A DNA stretch of 64,000 bases from the NCBI GenBank assembly GCA_029255685.2, contig CM055317.2, positions 70,049,460 through 70,113,459 of the forward strand, given 5' to 3'. This DNA comes from Silene conica (Eukaryota; Streptophyta; Magnoliopsida; Caryophyllales; Caryophyllaceae). Of the stretch, positions 36,398-48,099 are shown piece by piece (positions within the stretch are counted from its first letter, which is position 1; each line of letters starts with the position of its first letter). A model generated the notes under the pieces. It was not told the origin of the DNA, ran no database searches, and saw nothing but the letters and a program-made list of their open reading frames with translations. Both the position numbers and the translations under genes were made by a program.

Positions 36398-39359
36398 TTA
36401 TTTTATTATAGAGAATAAAATAATGTAAATATCTCATTGGGAACGTATTTGAAAAATGTTTAATTCCATATTATTTGACCCGTCGTAATTTACGACGGAT
36501 ATATTCACTATACCCGTAACAAATGATCATTTGTGAAATTCGAGAAGAGGCCAAGTAATAGCGAGTAGTGTGGCAAAAATCCAAAGAAATAACTGAAAAA
36601 AGAAAAAATTCGTTGGTGGAAGGAGAGAGAGAAATAACTAGAGAGAGAAAAGTAAGTTCGAAAGAAAGAAAGAAAAGATAAAGCAAGAGTAGTTCCTCTC
36701 TCCTCCACTTTCCCCTTTCCCCTTTTTCTCTCTCTTCTTCTTCTCTTCTCTTTCTCTCTCTACCTCACTCGTCTTCTCTCCTCTCCTCTTCGCTTCGCTC
36801 ATCTTCGTACTATTACTCTCTATGGACGCCGCAATTATCCACTGCTCATTTCGCCGATGATTTTCTCTTTTTTTCGGTAATCATCTCTGTTTTTCTTCGT
36901 TTTTTTGCGAATTTTATTGATTTTTTGTGCTTCGATTGATTGCTATTTACTGTTGATATGAAGAAAATACCTAATTTTAGCTGGAAAATGAGGTGGAATG
37001 CTGATTTTTTTTAGGAATCATTGTTTATTTTAGAGGATTTTGTTGTTTGAGCTCAGCGTTGATTCTGTGTGCATTGATTGATCGATTTTTACTGCTTATT
37101 TGAGTAAAATCCGTAGTTTTAGCTGAAAAATGATGTGAAATGCTGATTTTTGGACGAATCGTTGTTTATTTTCGAGGAAGTAGTTGTTTGAGCTTAGTAT
37201 AGCTTAATTTCTTTTGTTATGCAGTTCTAGATCTGGATATTTTGCTCTTTTTGTTTAACTTTTTAGCATATTTTAGTTTATGAATTTTTGTTGAGCTAAT
37301 TTTTGTGTTGTAATATTTTTTTTTGATTTATTATGTATAGGTTTCTTGTAGATCTAATTGCTGCCTGAAATAGTTTTAAAGGAGTAAGTTCTTCATACTG
37401 CATCTTAATTATTTGTTTTGTTTCTTTTTTTTGTTCGCAATCGTTGTCTATGTGTGTGTGTTCTAATTCGGATGTTTTTGCAGATTCTAGATAATGTATG
37501 TTAATATGGATGTGCTGTGAGCTGAATATTGCATGCAGTCGTTGTAGGGACTCGAGTTATTTTCATGTGTAGTATTAAATGGAACTTATACGGAGTACTA
37601 GTATTTGTGATTTCAACTGAATAGCTGTGTTTTAAGTCGTATGGTTTTGCAGATTGTAGATAATGTTTGTTTACAGTGGCTTTAATTATTTTCCTCCGTG
37701 AGCTAAATGTTGCATGCACTTGTTGTAGCTATTGATTTTCTTTTCGTGTCTAGTATGAAATGGAATCTGTGCGGAGTACAAGTATTTGTGATTTCGACTA
37801 AATAGCTGATTTTATGGTCTTCACTCGGAGTTGGTAGAACTGTAATTAGTACGGAGTATGTTGTTAGGGTTTGTATATATAGGCGCCATAATGTGAGATA
37901 GGACAAAGGATTGTTTGGTCACCGTGTGATGGAAGTTCAATTAACTTCATTGTAATAAGTAAGGTGTATAATGCGGATTAAAATGTTGTAGTAGGATCAC
38001 TGACCAATATTTAATGCTGGTAGGCACCATTGCACATTTGCACATATAATCCTATATCTCATAGTGTGGTTAGGGTAGTTAATATGTGTTGGTGGTCCAT
38101 TAGTGTTTGGTAGACTAGTGTTCTTCGCGTATAACGTACAAGTAGTTTATTAGTAAGTGGATAGGTTGTTTTCAGGATATTGTCAGCTGATAAATGATCA
38201 CCAGTGCCACCTAGGATGGAGATGGATTACCATACATAAGGGAACTAAAACATGGGACCAACATGGGTGAACCTAATTAATATGCTTTTGTGTCTGGTAG
38301 AGTAGTGTACTTTGCTCATTTCGTACGAGTAGTTTATTAGTAAGTGGAAAGTTTTTTTTCAGGATATTGTCATCTGATAAATGATTTTGTGTGATAAGGG
38401 TATGCCCCAAAGATTAAAGGGGAAATTTTATCGTGCGGCAATTAGACCGGCCTTACTTTACGGCTCGGAGTGTTGGGCCGTGAAGCAGTGTCACATTCAT
38501 AAGATGAGTGTGGCAGAGATTCGTATGTTGAGGTGGATGTGCGGCCATACAAGGAAAGACCGGTTAAGGAATGAGGTGATTAGAGAGAAGGTAAAAGTGG
38601 CCCCAATAGAGGACAAGATGATGGAAAACCGACTAAGATGGTTTGGCCATGTGATAAGGAGACCTATGGACGCACCGGTTAGGAGGTTGGAGACCTGGGG
38701 TGCCGAAACGGTTGCTAGGGGTAGAGGGAGACCTAAACAAACTTGGAGAAGAGTGATTGAGCACGATATGAGATTTCTCGGGCTTCAGGAGGGGATGGTG
38801 ATGGAGAGGGCACTTTGGAGGGATATGATACATGTGGACTTCTAGCCTTTGATGTTTTTATTAAGTTTTCTAAAAAAAATTTATGTTTGGATTTGTTACA
38901 GTTTTTCCTCCAAAACTCTTATTTTAATTTTTATTTCGTTTCTCAAAATCACTTTAAACTTTATTCTTGAATTATTTTTTTGGGTTTTTATACATGTGAT
39001 AAGTTCGATTTAAAATTTATAAAACCCCTTTGCCTTCCATTTTTTTTGTTTCACTCCACTTCCGTTTTTTTTTTTCTTTTCCTTCTTTTTTCTCTTGTTG
39101 AGATGAGAGTTCACTCATGACGGTTCCAAGGGATGATTCATGTCAGCCGACCCCAAAACATTCTGGGACTAAGGCTCTGATGTTGTTGTTGTTGTATTGT
39201 CATCTGATAAATGACCATCTTTGCCTCATAGGAAGGAGATGGATTACAACACATTACAGAATGTTTTTATATTAACGCCTGCAGTATTACTCAGACCCTT
39301 TGCTTGTTAAATTTCTCATTATCCTTTTCAATTATTACTGTTTTTCAGTCTGTTTTGCA
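36398..39359 (+). other. FRL3 promoter, 5' UTR and leader intron(s)
   Basis: A CT-rich tract (36716-36790, TTCTCTCTC-type) is typical of plant transcription starts. The leader then runs through intron-like DNA to the acceptor TTTTTCAG at 39348, 11 nt before the FRL3 start. Two diverged direct duplications lie here: 37500-37635 with 37670-37805 (sharing GTATTTGTGATTTC), and 38110-38235 with the region from 38300 (sharing TAGTTTATTAGTAAGTGG). The second block was later hit by a LINE. Confidence 0.5.
38385..39194 (+). mobile_element. 5'-truncated RTE-type LINE with 20-bp target duplication
   Basis: The insertion encodes the C-terminal end of a LINE reverse transcriptase ORF (frame open to 38845). 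It includes RPALLYGSECWAVKQ, MLRWMCGHTRKDR, RLRWFGHVIRRP and RGRGRPKQTW, then a ~350 bp 3' UTR ending in GATG followed by a TTG repeat, as in RTE-clade LINEs. The 20-bp sequence TATTGTCATCTGATAAATGA flanks it exactly (38365-38384, 39195-39214). The catalytic RT motifs are lost by 5' truncation, so the copy is dead. It sits in the FRL3 leader intron in the gene's orientation. Confidence 0.9.
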
Positions 39360-41917
39360 ATGGAAGATACCAAGTCAGTTTCAGTACTGATAGACTCTAC
39401 GACCTCGAAGATACAACAACTTCAGAAAGCATTTGCTGAGCTCGAAAGTAACCGAGCTGTTACCCTTAATCTCAAATGGAAGGAGCTGGAAGCCCATTTT
39501 CATGGTTTGGAGAAGTCACTGAAGAGACGGTTTCACGAGTTGGAAGATCAGGAGAAGGAATATGAGACCAAGACTGTGAAAGCACAGGAGATACTTGAGG
39601 AACGTAAAGCAGATGTTGTGGCCAAGGAGGAGGCTTCATTGGAGAGGCTGCAAGAGAAGAGGGATGCTGCTGTATTTGCTATTGCAATTGCTAGAGACAA
39701 ACAAAGGAAGGTGTCATGTGAAGAACATTCTGTAGTCAGTAGTGAGAGCCAAGGGGGAACTATAATGGAGGAGACCCCAACTAACTCTATGATGTCTGAG
39801 ATCACTACTGAGGACATAAGTGGGACAGTTGAAGATGAAAGCCCAGAAGTACAGTCAGCTGAAAATGGAAAGGAAGAAGTGATGTCTTATCCCGAGCTAG
39901 TGAAGTTGTGTGAAGAAATGAATGCAGAGGGCCTTCATAATTTTATATCTGACAACCGCAAGAACCTTGCATCAATGAGGGAGGAGATACCTCAGGCATT
40001 GAATGCTGCAGCTGACCCTGCTTGCTTGGTTTTGAACTCCCTGAGTAACTTTTATCGTGATGATGTTACAAATTCGGATGCAAAGAAGGATTCAAATCTT
40101 TTGGGTCTTCGTCGAACCTGCATCATGCTGATGGAGTGTCTTAGCCTTTTGCTTATGAGCATGGATGAAGGCACTGTTTCTAGCTTGATCACACAAGAGA
40201 TCAAAGCACGAGCAAAGGCTATTGCTGAAGCATGGAAGCCAAAACTCAATGAACTTGACATGGAGGCTGGAAGTGGAAACTCATTGGAAGCACATGCATT
40301 TTTACAGCTTCTTGATACATTTGGTGTTGCATCTGACTTTGATATGGAAGAACTTATCAAACTTGTTCCTTTGGTTTCACGCCGTCGGCAAGCTGCTGAT
40401 CTCTGCCGCTCTCTTGGGTTATCAGACAAAATGCCGGGTATGTCTTATTTTCCTTTTAAATAAGCTCATTTCTCACTGAAGCAACTATAAGACTGACAGA
40501 AATTGACAAGTATAAGAATGTAATATCGGCCGATCTCTTCTGTTTGGATAAGAGATCTTAATATTTCTGAACTATTGCAACATATTGTTTGTCCTTTTGC
40601 GGGTAAGAGATAGCTGCTTTGTAGATGATGCGGCAGAAATTTCAAAGAGGTGTTGCGTAATTTTCCTTTGTAGTCTGCAGATGTCGGCATCAGCTGTTTT
40701 AATGCGTTTCTGCTTTGTGTTGACACAAAGTTATTGGCATTTTCAGGTGTCATTGAAGTGCTGATCAATGGCGGCAGGCAAGTTGACGCTGTAAACCTGG
40801 CCTTCCAATTTGATTTGACTGAGAAGTTTTCACCTGTGCCTCTGCTGCAGTCACATTTGAATGAGGCAAAAAAAGTTGCATCACCTGCCAAACCTGGAAG
40901 TGTATCGCATGCAGCTTCCATCGCTCAGGTCCCTTTCTTTCTCACAAGTATTTTATGCCATTCTTATCTCTTATTTTTCACTATATCACTCTTTCCATGT
41001 GTACTAAAGAATCACACTAGCTCTAATTATGCATTTACATGTAAAGACAGGAATAATCCTCAGATCAGGTAAACTGCATACCTCCGACCTTCCTTACCTT
41101 GCCAGCCTTTTAATGTGCAGAGGTAGTGGTGTTGTGAGTTCTATGTCTTTGTATTAAGAACGTGAATTTTTACAAGGTCAGCACAAGGGTAAGATCACGT
41201 ACATCAGAGTATCCGACTTCATTGCCTCGTAAGAATGTGCATTATACTAGTGAATAAAAGGATACTCCTGCTATTATGAGATTTTTTACTTTTTGTTAAG
41301 AATGTGAATTCGAACATTGAAGGCATACAATTTGAATGGATTTCACAGCCAGCAAGTCCTTTAAATTCGCTTAAAACAATATATGGCGATCTTGGATGTT
41401 CCTTTTTTCGCAGTTCAATCTTGTGCTTATGGACATTGATGTAAAGTTTTTGTTTACGTATGACTTTTACGGTTAGTTTACCTGACTTGGTTCTACCGTG
41501 GTGTAGAATTCCGATGTTGGTGAACGGGAACTTGGTGCTTTAAAGGCTGTGATAAAATGTGTTGAAGAGCACAAACTTGAAGGACAATTCCCAGTGGACT
41601 CCCTAATCAAACGCATGCTGCTTCTCGAGAAGGCCAAAGCGGACAAGAAACGTGCCACAGAAGTCACCAAGCCTCAGTCCAAAAGGCCCAGAGCTACCAA
41701 TGCCGGCTTTATTCCTCGCATCAATAATGTCGCTCCAAACAGCTCCCCATACGCTGCTAGGCCTACTGATAGGTACCCTCACCAGTACGTCTTCGACAAC
41801 AGACCCTACATGTACACTGCTGGGCCCGCTGACAATCACCGTCCTCCTGTCATGGGTGCTCCTGCTTATGGCTTTCCCCCTCCTGGTCACGGTAACTATT
41901 ACACTAGCTGGTACTGA
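39360..41917 (+). CDS. FRL3: FRIGIDA-like protein, closest to FRL3
   Basis: This is a member of the plant-specific FRIGIDA family (FRIGIDA/FRL proteins scaffold chromatin and transcription complexes, in some members affecting flowering time). Exons are 39360-40437, 40747-40928 and 41507-41917, in frame, 556 aa; Arabidopsis FRL3 is about 558. An N-terminal coiled coil (about 15-125) includes KIQQLQKAFAELESNRAV and RRFHELEDQEKEYE. The FRIGIDA core (about 190-455) includes LHNFISDNRKNLASMREEIP, LRRTCIMLMECLSLL and VSRRRQAADLCRSLGLSDKM. A basic stretch KKRATEVTKPQSKRPR (about 467-482) can serve as nuclear signal, and the C-terminal tail is rich in Pro/Tyr/Asn and ends NYYTSWY. The start at 39360 (MEDTKSV) fits relatives; the frame upstream belongs to the leader and is crossed by an acceptor. 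Confidence 0.9.
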
Positions 41918-43430
41918 TGCTAATCGGTAACTTCCATGATCAGCTTATTTTAACTGCTAGCTGTTAACCCTTTCAAGTTGGGCAATGTATCGGTAATTTT
42001 AGTATGTAGGCAGGAAAAGACTGAGATAATGGAAGGTTTAAGAAAAAAAAACAACGTTTAGTGTTCTAGACATTTTCAATTCCGATGTATAATGAGACCG
42101 TTTAATCCTCTAATATATGGACTGCGTTTTCTATTTGTTAGTTTCATTTTGAAGTTTATGTAGACGGAAAAGGTATCTTTTGGATCTCCGATTTTGTCAT
42201 GCTGTTGGATGACTTGCCTTGCGCCTTGGTTGATGTTTGATGAAAAATCCATTAATAGGTACGATTGCACCCGCCATCATCCTTGGCTCAGGGCTGCGGT
42301 AGATGAGTTACACGGGTTGAGAGAGTTCAAACCCGATTTCCATATTTAAAGAAACGGATTAGACAAGCTGGGTTTTGGTCATATTGCGGTCGTGTTGTGT
42401 GTAGATGAGCCGGACTTTGGTTGAAGATTAATGACCAATGTGATATGAAAGTGAACCTAATGTTAGATTAATGATCTGTTTGTTCGGTGTTGTTTAAATT
42501 TAAGTTGCTTGTAAGTTATAACGTTGCCGGTCAATCACGAAAGCTTTATGAAATTTCGACTTGTTGTAAACATGATTAGTCCTTTTGTTCCAGTCAATAA
42601 TTTAGTTATTTGTTTAAAGTGTTTGAATCTCTCAGACATGGGTTTAACAAAATTAATTTATGAACAAAGTCTATATAGTTAGGCAAACTTGATTTCGGCT
42701 CCAACAAGTTATTAATCTCCTAAAGAAGTGGTCTATCAAGCCACATCGGTTTGGAATTTTGGATCCGACCAAGTTTTATCTTGAATGCGGCTAAATAGAA
42801 ATATTATAATGAACGAGAAATATTAGGCTCAATAAAAAAGTGAATTTTAATTTACCTTGTTTCAGGAGGCGAATCGGGCCAAATTGGCTCAGAAGTCAGA
42901 ACACCCTCAACAAGCCTATAATTTGTTCGAATCAAACCTTAACAAAATTTTCAATTTTCAACTTTTATCTTTATTTTTCGCGCCAAGCTCGTGTTGAACC
43001 CTATAGTGTCCTTGGGGTGAAGCCCGCATGCACTAGACTTGTGTAAAAAAAAGAAAACATTTAAAATTTACAATATTTTGTCTTATATACCTAAGTGGAA
43101 TACTTTGCGACAAATATGTGCAAATAAATTACCCTCCTTTCATTACATAATAATCATTTTTTTTGGCTATAAAACTGCACAAGAAAAACCCCTAAATCCT
43201 CGGACAACTAGACCTAATTCTTACTATTCTTACTATTCTTACATAGGAGGTTACGAACCCTACTAATTTTTTTGATGACATTACCAACCCCAATCTTCCA
43301 TCTAATCAATTATTACCCAAAAAGCAACCTCAAACATTCCCTACACTCCTTCTCTACTCCTAATATCTATCTATCTTAATCATACACCAAAATCTCCATT
43401 CATTTCCATCTTCATCCAATCTCCTCCTCC
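41918..43430. other. Spacer between FRL3 and the small membrane-protein gene
   Basis: The first part is the FRL3 3' UTR and the last ~100 bp is a probable leader (TCATCCAATCTCCTCCTCC) of the next gene. Between them I see no gene. There is a short (ATTCTTACT)n run near 43217. Confidence 0.4.
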
Positions 43431-44465
43431 ATGGCAGAGTAAGTCCCATCTCTCTCTCATTCATCATATTCCCTCGTCTCAATCACTTATTTACTTTCGA
43501 TTAATATACACATAATTGGGACGGAGTTAGTAATATTTTTACAAACTCGATTGTTTTCCTCATTTACATATGTTTGTCCAAATTGTTCTATTTTAAACAA
43601 ACGTATGAAAATGAAATGAACAACCGTGTAGAATCTTGTTAATATGTTACTTTTATTGTCAATAATGCTCGCACTCGTTGAAAATTTAAAAAAATTCCAA
43701 ATTTTATTACATTACCCATTTACCCCAGTTGAATTTTTACATCGCTTGCTCTCGTTGAAAATTTTAAAAAAACCAAATTTTATTACATTACTCATTTACC
43801 CAGTTGAAAATTTGATCTTATTAGATAATTTGTATGGAGTATTACGAATTTAATCAAAAATCTAACTCTAACCCAGTTTCTGATCCTCAATTTCTTGCAG
43901 ATCGGAGTACTACCCAGATCACAGAAACCAGCAAGAATCCACATATGGCGAATCACCTGACACAACAAGTGTCCACGTCACTGCACTAGACGGATTAGTA
44001 AATGTTAATTCCCTTTTCACGATTGCGGTTTTCGTAGGCCTGTCGTTGACCACTCCTGGACAACGCAGTCTTGAAAACCGCAGCTCGTGCGACGCTGGTA
44101 TTGACGTCGCACGAAAACTTCTTGTGTTTGAGGTGGTGTCATTCAGTTTTTTTCTGTTCTCGTCTTTGGTTGCTCAAGGGTTGAAATTGGCTATCAATAT
44201 ATTGAACAGTAAAGATGCTGATGAGATTTTCAAGGCTCATATAAATTCTAAGGTTTTGAGGGTTGGAATGTTGGGTTCGGCTTTGGGGAGTGTGATGGGG
44301 TGTTTGTTTTTGATGTTGTCTATGATTAATGTTATTCAAATTAGGTTGGGAATGTTGAGCTGTGGGAGTAAATCGGCGGGTCAAGCTGTCGCTGCGCTTG
44401 TTGTTCTTGTTACTTCTGCTTTGTTGGTGTATTTATCTACTGCTCTTTATGCTTTCTTGCATTAG
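43431..44465 (+). CDS. Small plant membrane protein with four predicted TM helices (MEE60-like?)
   Basis: Exon 1 is only 8 coding bases (43431-43438, ATGGCAGA then GTAAGT). Exon 2 is 43901-44465, entered after TTTCTTGCAG. The product is 190 aa. Hydrophobic segments lie at about 38-53, 77-101, 124-148 and 162-188. The conserved-looking motif TSVHVTALDGLVNVNSLFT (25-43) recalls a plant membrane-protein family to which Arabidopsis MEE60 belongs, but I cannot confirm this and its biochemical role is unknown to me. A soluble, Asn/Gln/Tyr-rich N-terminus (1-25) precedes the first helix. Intron 1 contains an 82-bp tandem duplication. The final codons (LYAFLH) and the adjoining 3' flank are part of a downstream tandem array. 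Confidence 0.72.
43667..43830 (+). repeat. Tandem duplication (~82 bp x 2) in the membrane-protein intron
   Basis: CTCGTTGAAAATTT plus AAATTTTATTACATTAC and CATTTACCCAGTTGAA occur twice in the same order with small indels. Confidence 0.7.
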
Positions 44466-46250
44466 TTTGATGTATTAGACTTTCACACTTCTGATCTTGC
44501 GATGATTTTACGGGAAGGATCGATTTTTATGTTAATTGTTGGATTATATTGAGCAAATTTGATGAAAGTTCCTTTTTTTGGTCTTTTTTGACTCTATGGA
44601 TCAGTTCGTGAGTTCGTCTACTGGTACTTAATTTCCGATTATTATGGGAATCAAGGTGAATATTTATATTCACTTTTGGTCTATATCGAACAAATATGAA
44701 GAAAGTTTTAGTTTATGTATTGGACGCCGGAACTTGTGATCTTGCAATGATTTATGAGAAGGATGGAGGTTTATGTTACTTATTATTGGATTATATTGAG
44801 CAAATTTGAAGAAAGTTTCGGTTTTTTAGTCTTTCTTGTGTCTATATATCAGTTAGTCTGCTAATACTTAATTTCCGATTATTATGTGAAGAAAGGTGGA
44901 TATTTATGCTTTCTTGCATTGAGCTTATGTATTGAAGTTTGGAACTTCTGATCTTGCGGTGATTTATGAGGATAAGGATGGATTTGTATGTTAATTGTTG
45001 GATTATATTGAGCAAATTTGATGAAAGTTTCGTTTTTTTGGTCTTTCTTGACTCTATAGATCAGTTAGTGAGTTCGTCTGCTGGTACTTTAATTTCTGGT
45101 TATTACGGGAAGCAAGGTGGATATTTATATTCATTTTTGGTCAGTATTTAACAAATATGAAGAAAGTTTCAGTTTATGTATTACAGTTCGGAAGTTCTGA
45201 TCTTGCCATGATTTATGAGAAGGGTGGAGGATTGTAGGTTTATGTTAAATATTGGTCGTTGGATTATACTGTTTATGCTTGCTGTCATTGAATTGTTATA
45301 AAAGTTAGGACGTTTGCATATTATTGGATTATGAGGATGTTCTGCTAGGTAATTAGATTACGCTTAGAAAATTGGATGAATGTTTCAGCTTATGTGGTGT
45401 ACACTCGACACTATTTTATGTATTAGAAGTTGGAACTTATCTTGCAACGATTTATGAGAAGGGTGGAGATTTTTGTTAATTGTTGGTATATTGAGCAAAT
45501 TTGAAGAAAGTTTCGGTTTTTTAGTCTTTCTTGCCTCTATGGATCAGTTCGTCTGCTAGTACTTAGTTTCCCATGTCAGTTTCTTAGTCTTTCTTGACTC
45601 TATAGATTCATCTGCAAACTTAATTTCCGGTTATTACTTGAAGAAAGGTGGATATTTATGTTAATTGTTGAACTGTATTGAGCAAATGTGAAGAAAGTTT
45701 CCGTCTTTTTAGTCTTTCTTGCTTCTGTAGATCGATCTTTTTGGTGTTGTGTGCTAAAGGTTGTATCTTTCTGAGCATCACTGGACTGTGGTAAGAAAGT
45801 TTCGTCTTTCTGGTCTTTTTTGCTGCGTACAGATTTGTACTTCTGTTGGTTATGCATAGTCATTGATTTGCTATAAAGGGTAGGACCTTTGCGTGATGTT
45901 TGATGATGGCTGGATCGTTCGCCAAGTAATTGGATTACGCTTAGAATACTGGATGAACAATTCAGCCTCGTGGTTTACACCCTACATCGCTCCATAGAGA
46001 TTAGTACGTCTGCTTTTGTATGCTTTTATTGAATTACGTGATAAAGACGGGGCCTTTGTCCTTCCTGTATATTGCTGAATTATGTTTGAGGAAATTTGAT
46101 AAAAGTTGGACCGAGAGACGTTCTGGTGTTGTAGTCCAGCACTCTACATTGCCTCGTAGAGATTAGTCCGTCTGCTGTTTGCCTGTTTATGCTGTTTAGA
46201 CTCTGTATAAATATTGCTGGATTATGTTGACGACTTTTGAAGGAAGTTTC
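44442..46250 (+). repeat. Degenerate tandem array derived from the 3' end of the membrane-protein gene
   Basis: Units of roughly 220-245 bp begin near 44466, 44712, 44931, 45174 and 45417, and decay further right. Each contains forms of ACTTCTGATCTTGC, ATTTATGAGAAGG, TGTTGGATTATATTGAGC, GAAAGTTTCGGTTTTTT and CTTTCTTGACTCTAT. The phrase TTTATGCTTTCTTGCATT, which encodes the last residues of the upstream protein at 44448, recurs at about 44905. The array may extend the 3' UTR. Later parts, after about 45760, are only loosely related. Confidence 0.65.
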
Positions 46251-47640
46251 TTGCTTCTTAATACTCCCTTGAAGCGATTAGTATTGCCCCTGACTCGTAA
46301 AAACTCACAGACGCGCACAGTAGTATACCACTGGGCGCTTCTGCACCACCGAGAGGTTCACGAAATGTCTGTACGTCTAATATATCCGTCTCAAGTACTA
46401 TTTTGGCCCCTGAACTCATGGGCCCTTGTTATTGAACAGACTGAACTTGCTGTTTGTCGTACTCATGTTATCTTCCATTGATGTGTTTGTTCTCCACGCG
46501 TGTATATACTCTGATATAGTATACTTCGTATGAGACGGTGGTTGGGTGGCTCGGGTATTTCACCGTTGCTCTACACCTCCGACAGAATTGCGAGTTCAAG
46601 TTGGATTATTCTTCTAGCTCAACAAATAAGTTTATGTTCTAAAACGGCCAAGTTTAGAAATTAAAAACTTTAGTTGAAATTTTCCGAGTTCTATATTCGT
46701 GAAGATGTCTATGATCAGCCTCACACTTTCTAAATTTGGAGTGTATAAGTATAACCCTTGTATCACCCGATGCTTTGGCTCAGTCATCCTAAATAGAACA
46801 AATTAGTCTAACTTGAAATTTAATTTATTTTCTTAGCAATATTCCAAAAAAACAAATAAGATATCAATTAGATGTATATTATTTGTGAGAAATATTTACT
46901 TTTGATTAATTAAAATATTACTCGCAAAAAATATATTGAAAGGTTAACCCAAATGGTACCCAATACTCGACTCATCGTAAATCGAACCAAAAAAAATAAT
47001 AATCAAATGATACTCACACCTAAACATTAACTAAACCGATAAAAACAAGTCAAAGTCCCTATTCCCTAACCGAAATGGTTCTAATCTTCCGACGAAATCG
47101 ATCTAAACCTAAAACTAAGAACAATACGAAATAAACAATTAGTGGACTATACAACCAGATATATACATCTGCTAATATAGATTTTGAGGTTTATTACAAA
47201 TAATTTGAGCTTATATGTACATTTTCTGAATTTTATTGAAAAAAAATATGTGCTCTTTATAAAAAAAAAATTTAACTCAAATGTTATATTGAAACTAAAA
47301 AATAATACATGTAAATTCAAAAAGATTTTGATTTTACACCTAGAAAATTAAAATTCAAGTCAAAATTTCTAAATGCTCGGAAAAATTAAATTATAAGTTC
47401 AATTAGATTTATATTGGAGATACGATGCATCTAGATGTATTATCGTTTTGTGCGAAATAAATGGAAATTATTCAACCCGATTTAAGCAAATCGAATAATC
47501 CGTTTACGAGGTTGAATGATTTAACCCGATTCGTAATCAAATCGAATAACCCGTTTGTGAGGCAGTTGCAAATTGCATAAATACACACCGTGTCTCCTTT
47601 GGCAAGGCTAATTTACAAAATTCCGTCTCTCAGTCTCTTT
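46251..47640. other. Gene-free, AT-rich spacer before RH42
   Basis: No gene. Motifs such as AACCCGATTNAAGCAAATCG repeat twice (about 47476 and 47522). The last ~50 bp approaches the RH42 leader. Confidence 0.4.
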
Positions 47641-48099
47641 CTCTCTTCCTTCTCCACAACCCGCGACGCAAACTCTGATTTACTTTATTTGTGTTTACAG
47701 GAGGTGTCTTTCCGCCATTGAAGCTCCATACCTTCACCTCTGCTTGCTCGCCACTTGGTTCATTATCGCATCATTGCAAGATTTGCTCGAACAACTTCAA
47801 TTCGCTCAAACCCTAGCTTTTTCGCCGATTTCATGTACGTTATATTTCTTCTTCCTTTTCTCTTTTTTTTAATCAAATTTTGAACAATTGAATTGCATTT
47901 GAATGTTAGGGTGATTCTGTTGTTTAGAGAGAATTGAATTAATGAATATTATCTGTAGATTAATACGGAGTACATGATTAAATTAGGGTTTTGTTTTTAT
48001 TGTTGATTATGTATTGATTTTGTTTGAGAGGTAATTAACATTGTGTATTATGTGTTCTAAAGTTGTGACTTGCTGTAGAGTTAAAGCTGTGGTCGTATA
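47640..48099 (+). promoter_or_regulatory. RH42 5' leader with one UTR intron
   Basis: A CT-rich start (CTCAGTCTCTTTCTCTCTTC at 47628-47647) is followed by a leader exon that closes at TTTCAT/GTACG (47834/47835). The acceptor TTGCTGTAG at 48079 is followed by 20 leader bases and the ATG. The leader intron is about 245 bp and T-rich. Confidence 0.5.

Noticed and set aside
38381..38845. Independent 154-aa protein gene
   Set aside because: It is the C-terminal piece of a LINE reverse transcriptase bounded by a target-site duplication.
41603..41930. Alternative frames over FRL3 exon 3
   Set aside because: They are shadows of the real frame, which continues the FRIGIDA-like protein with proper splice phase.
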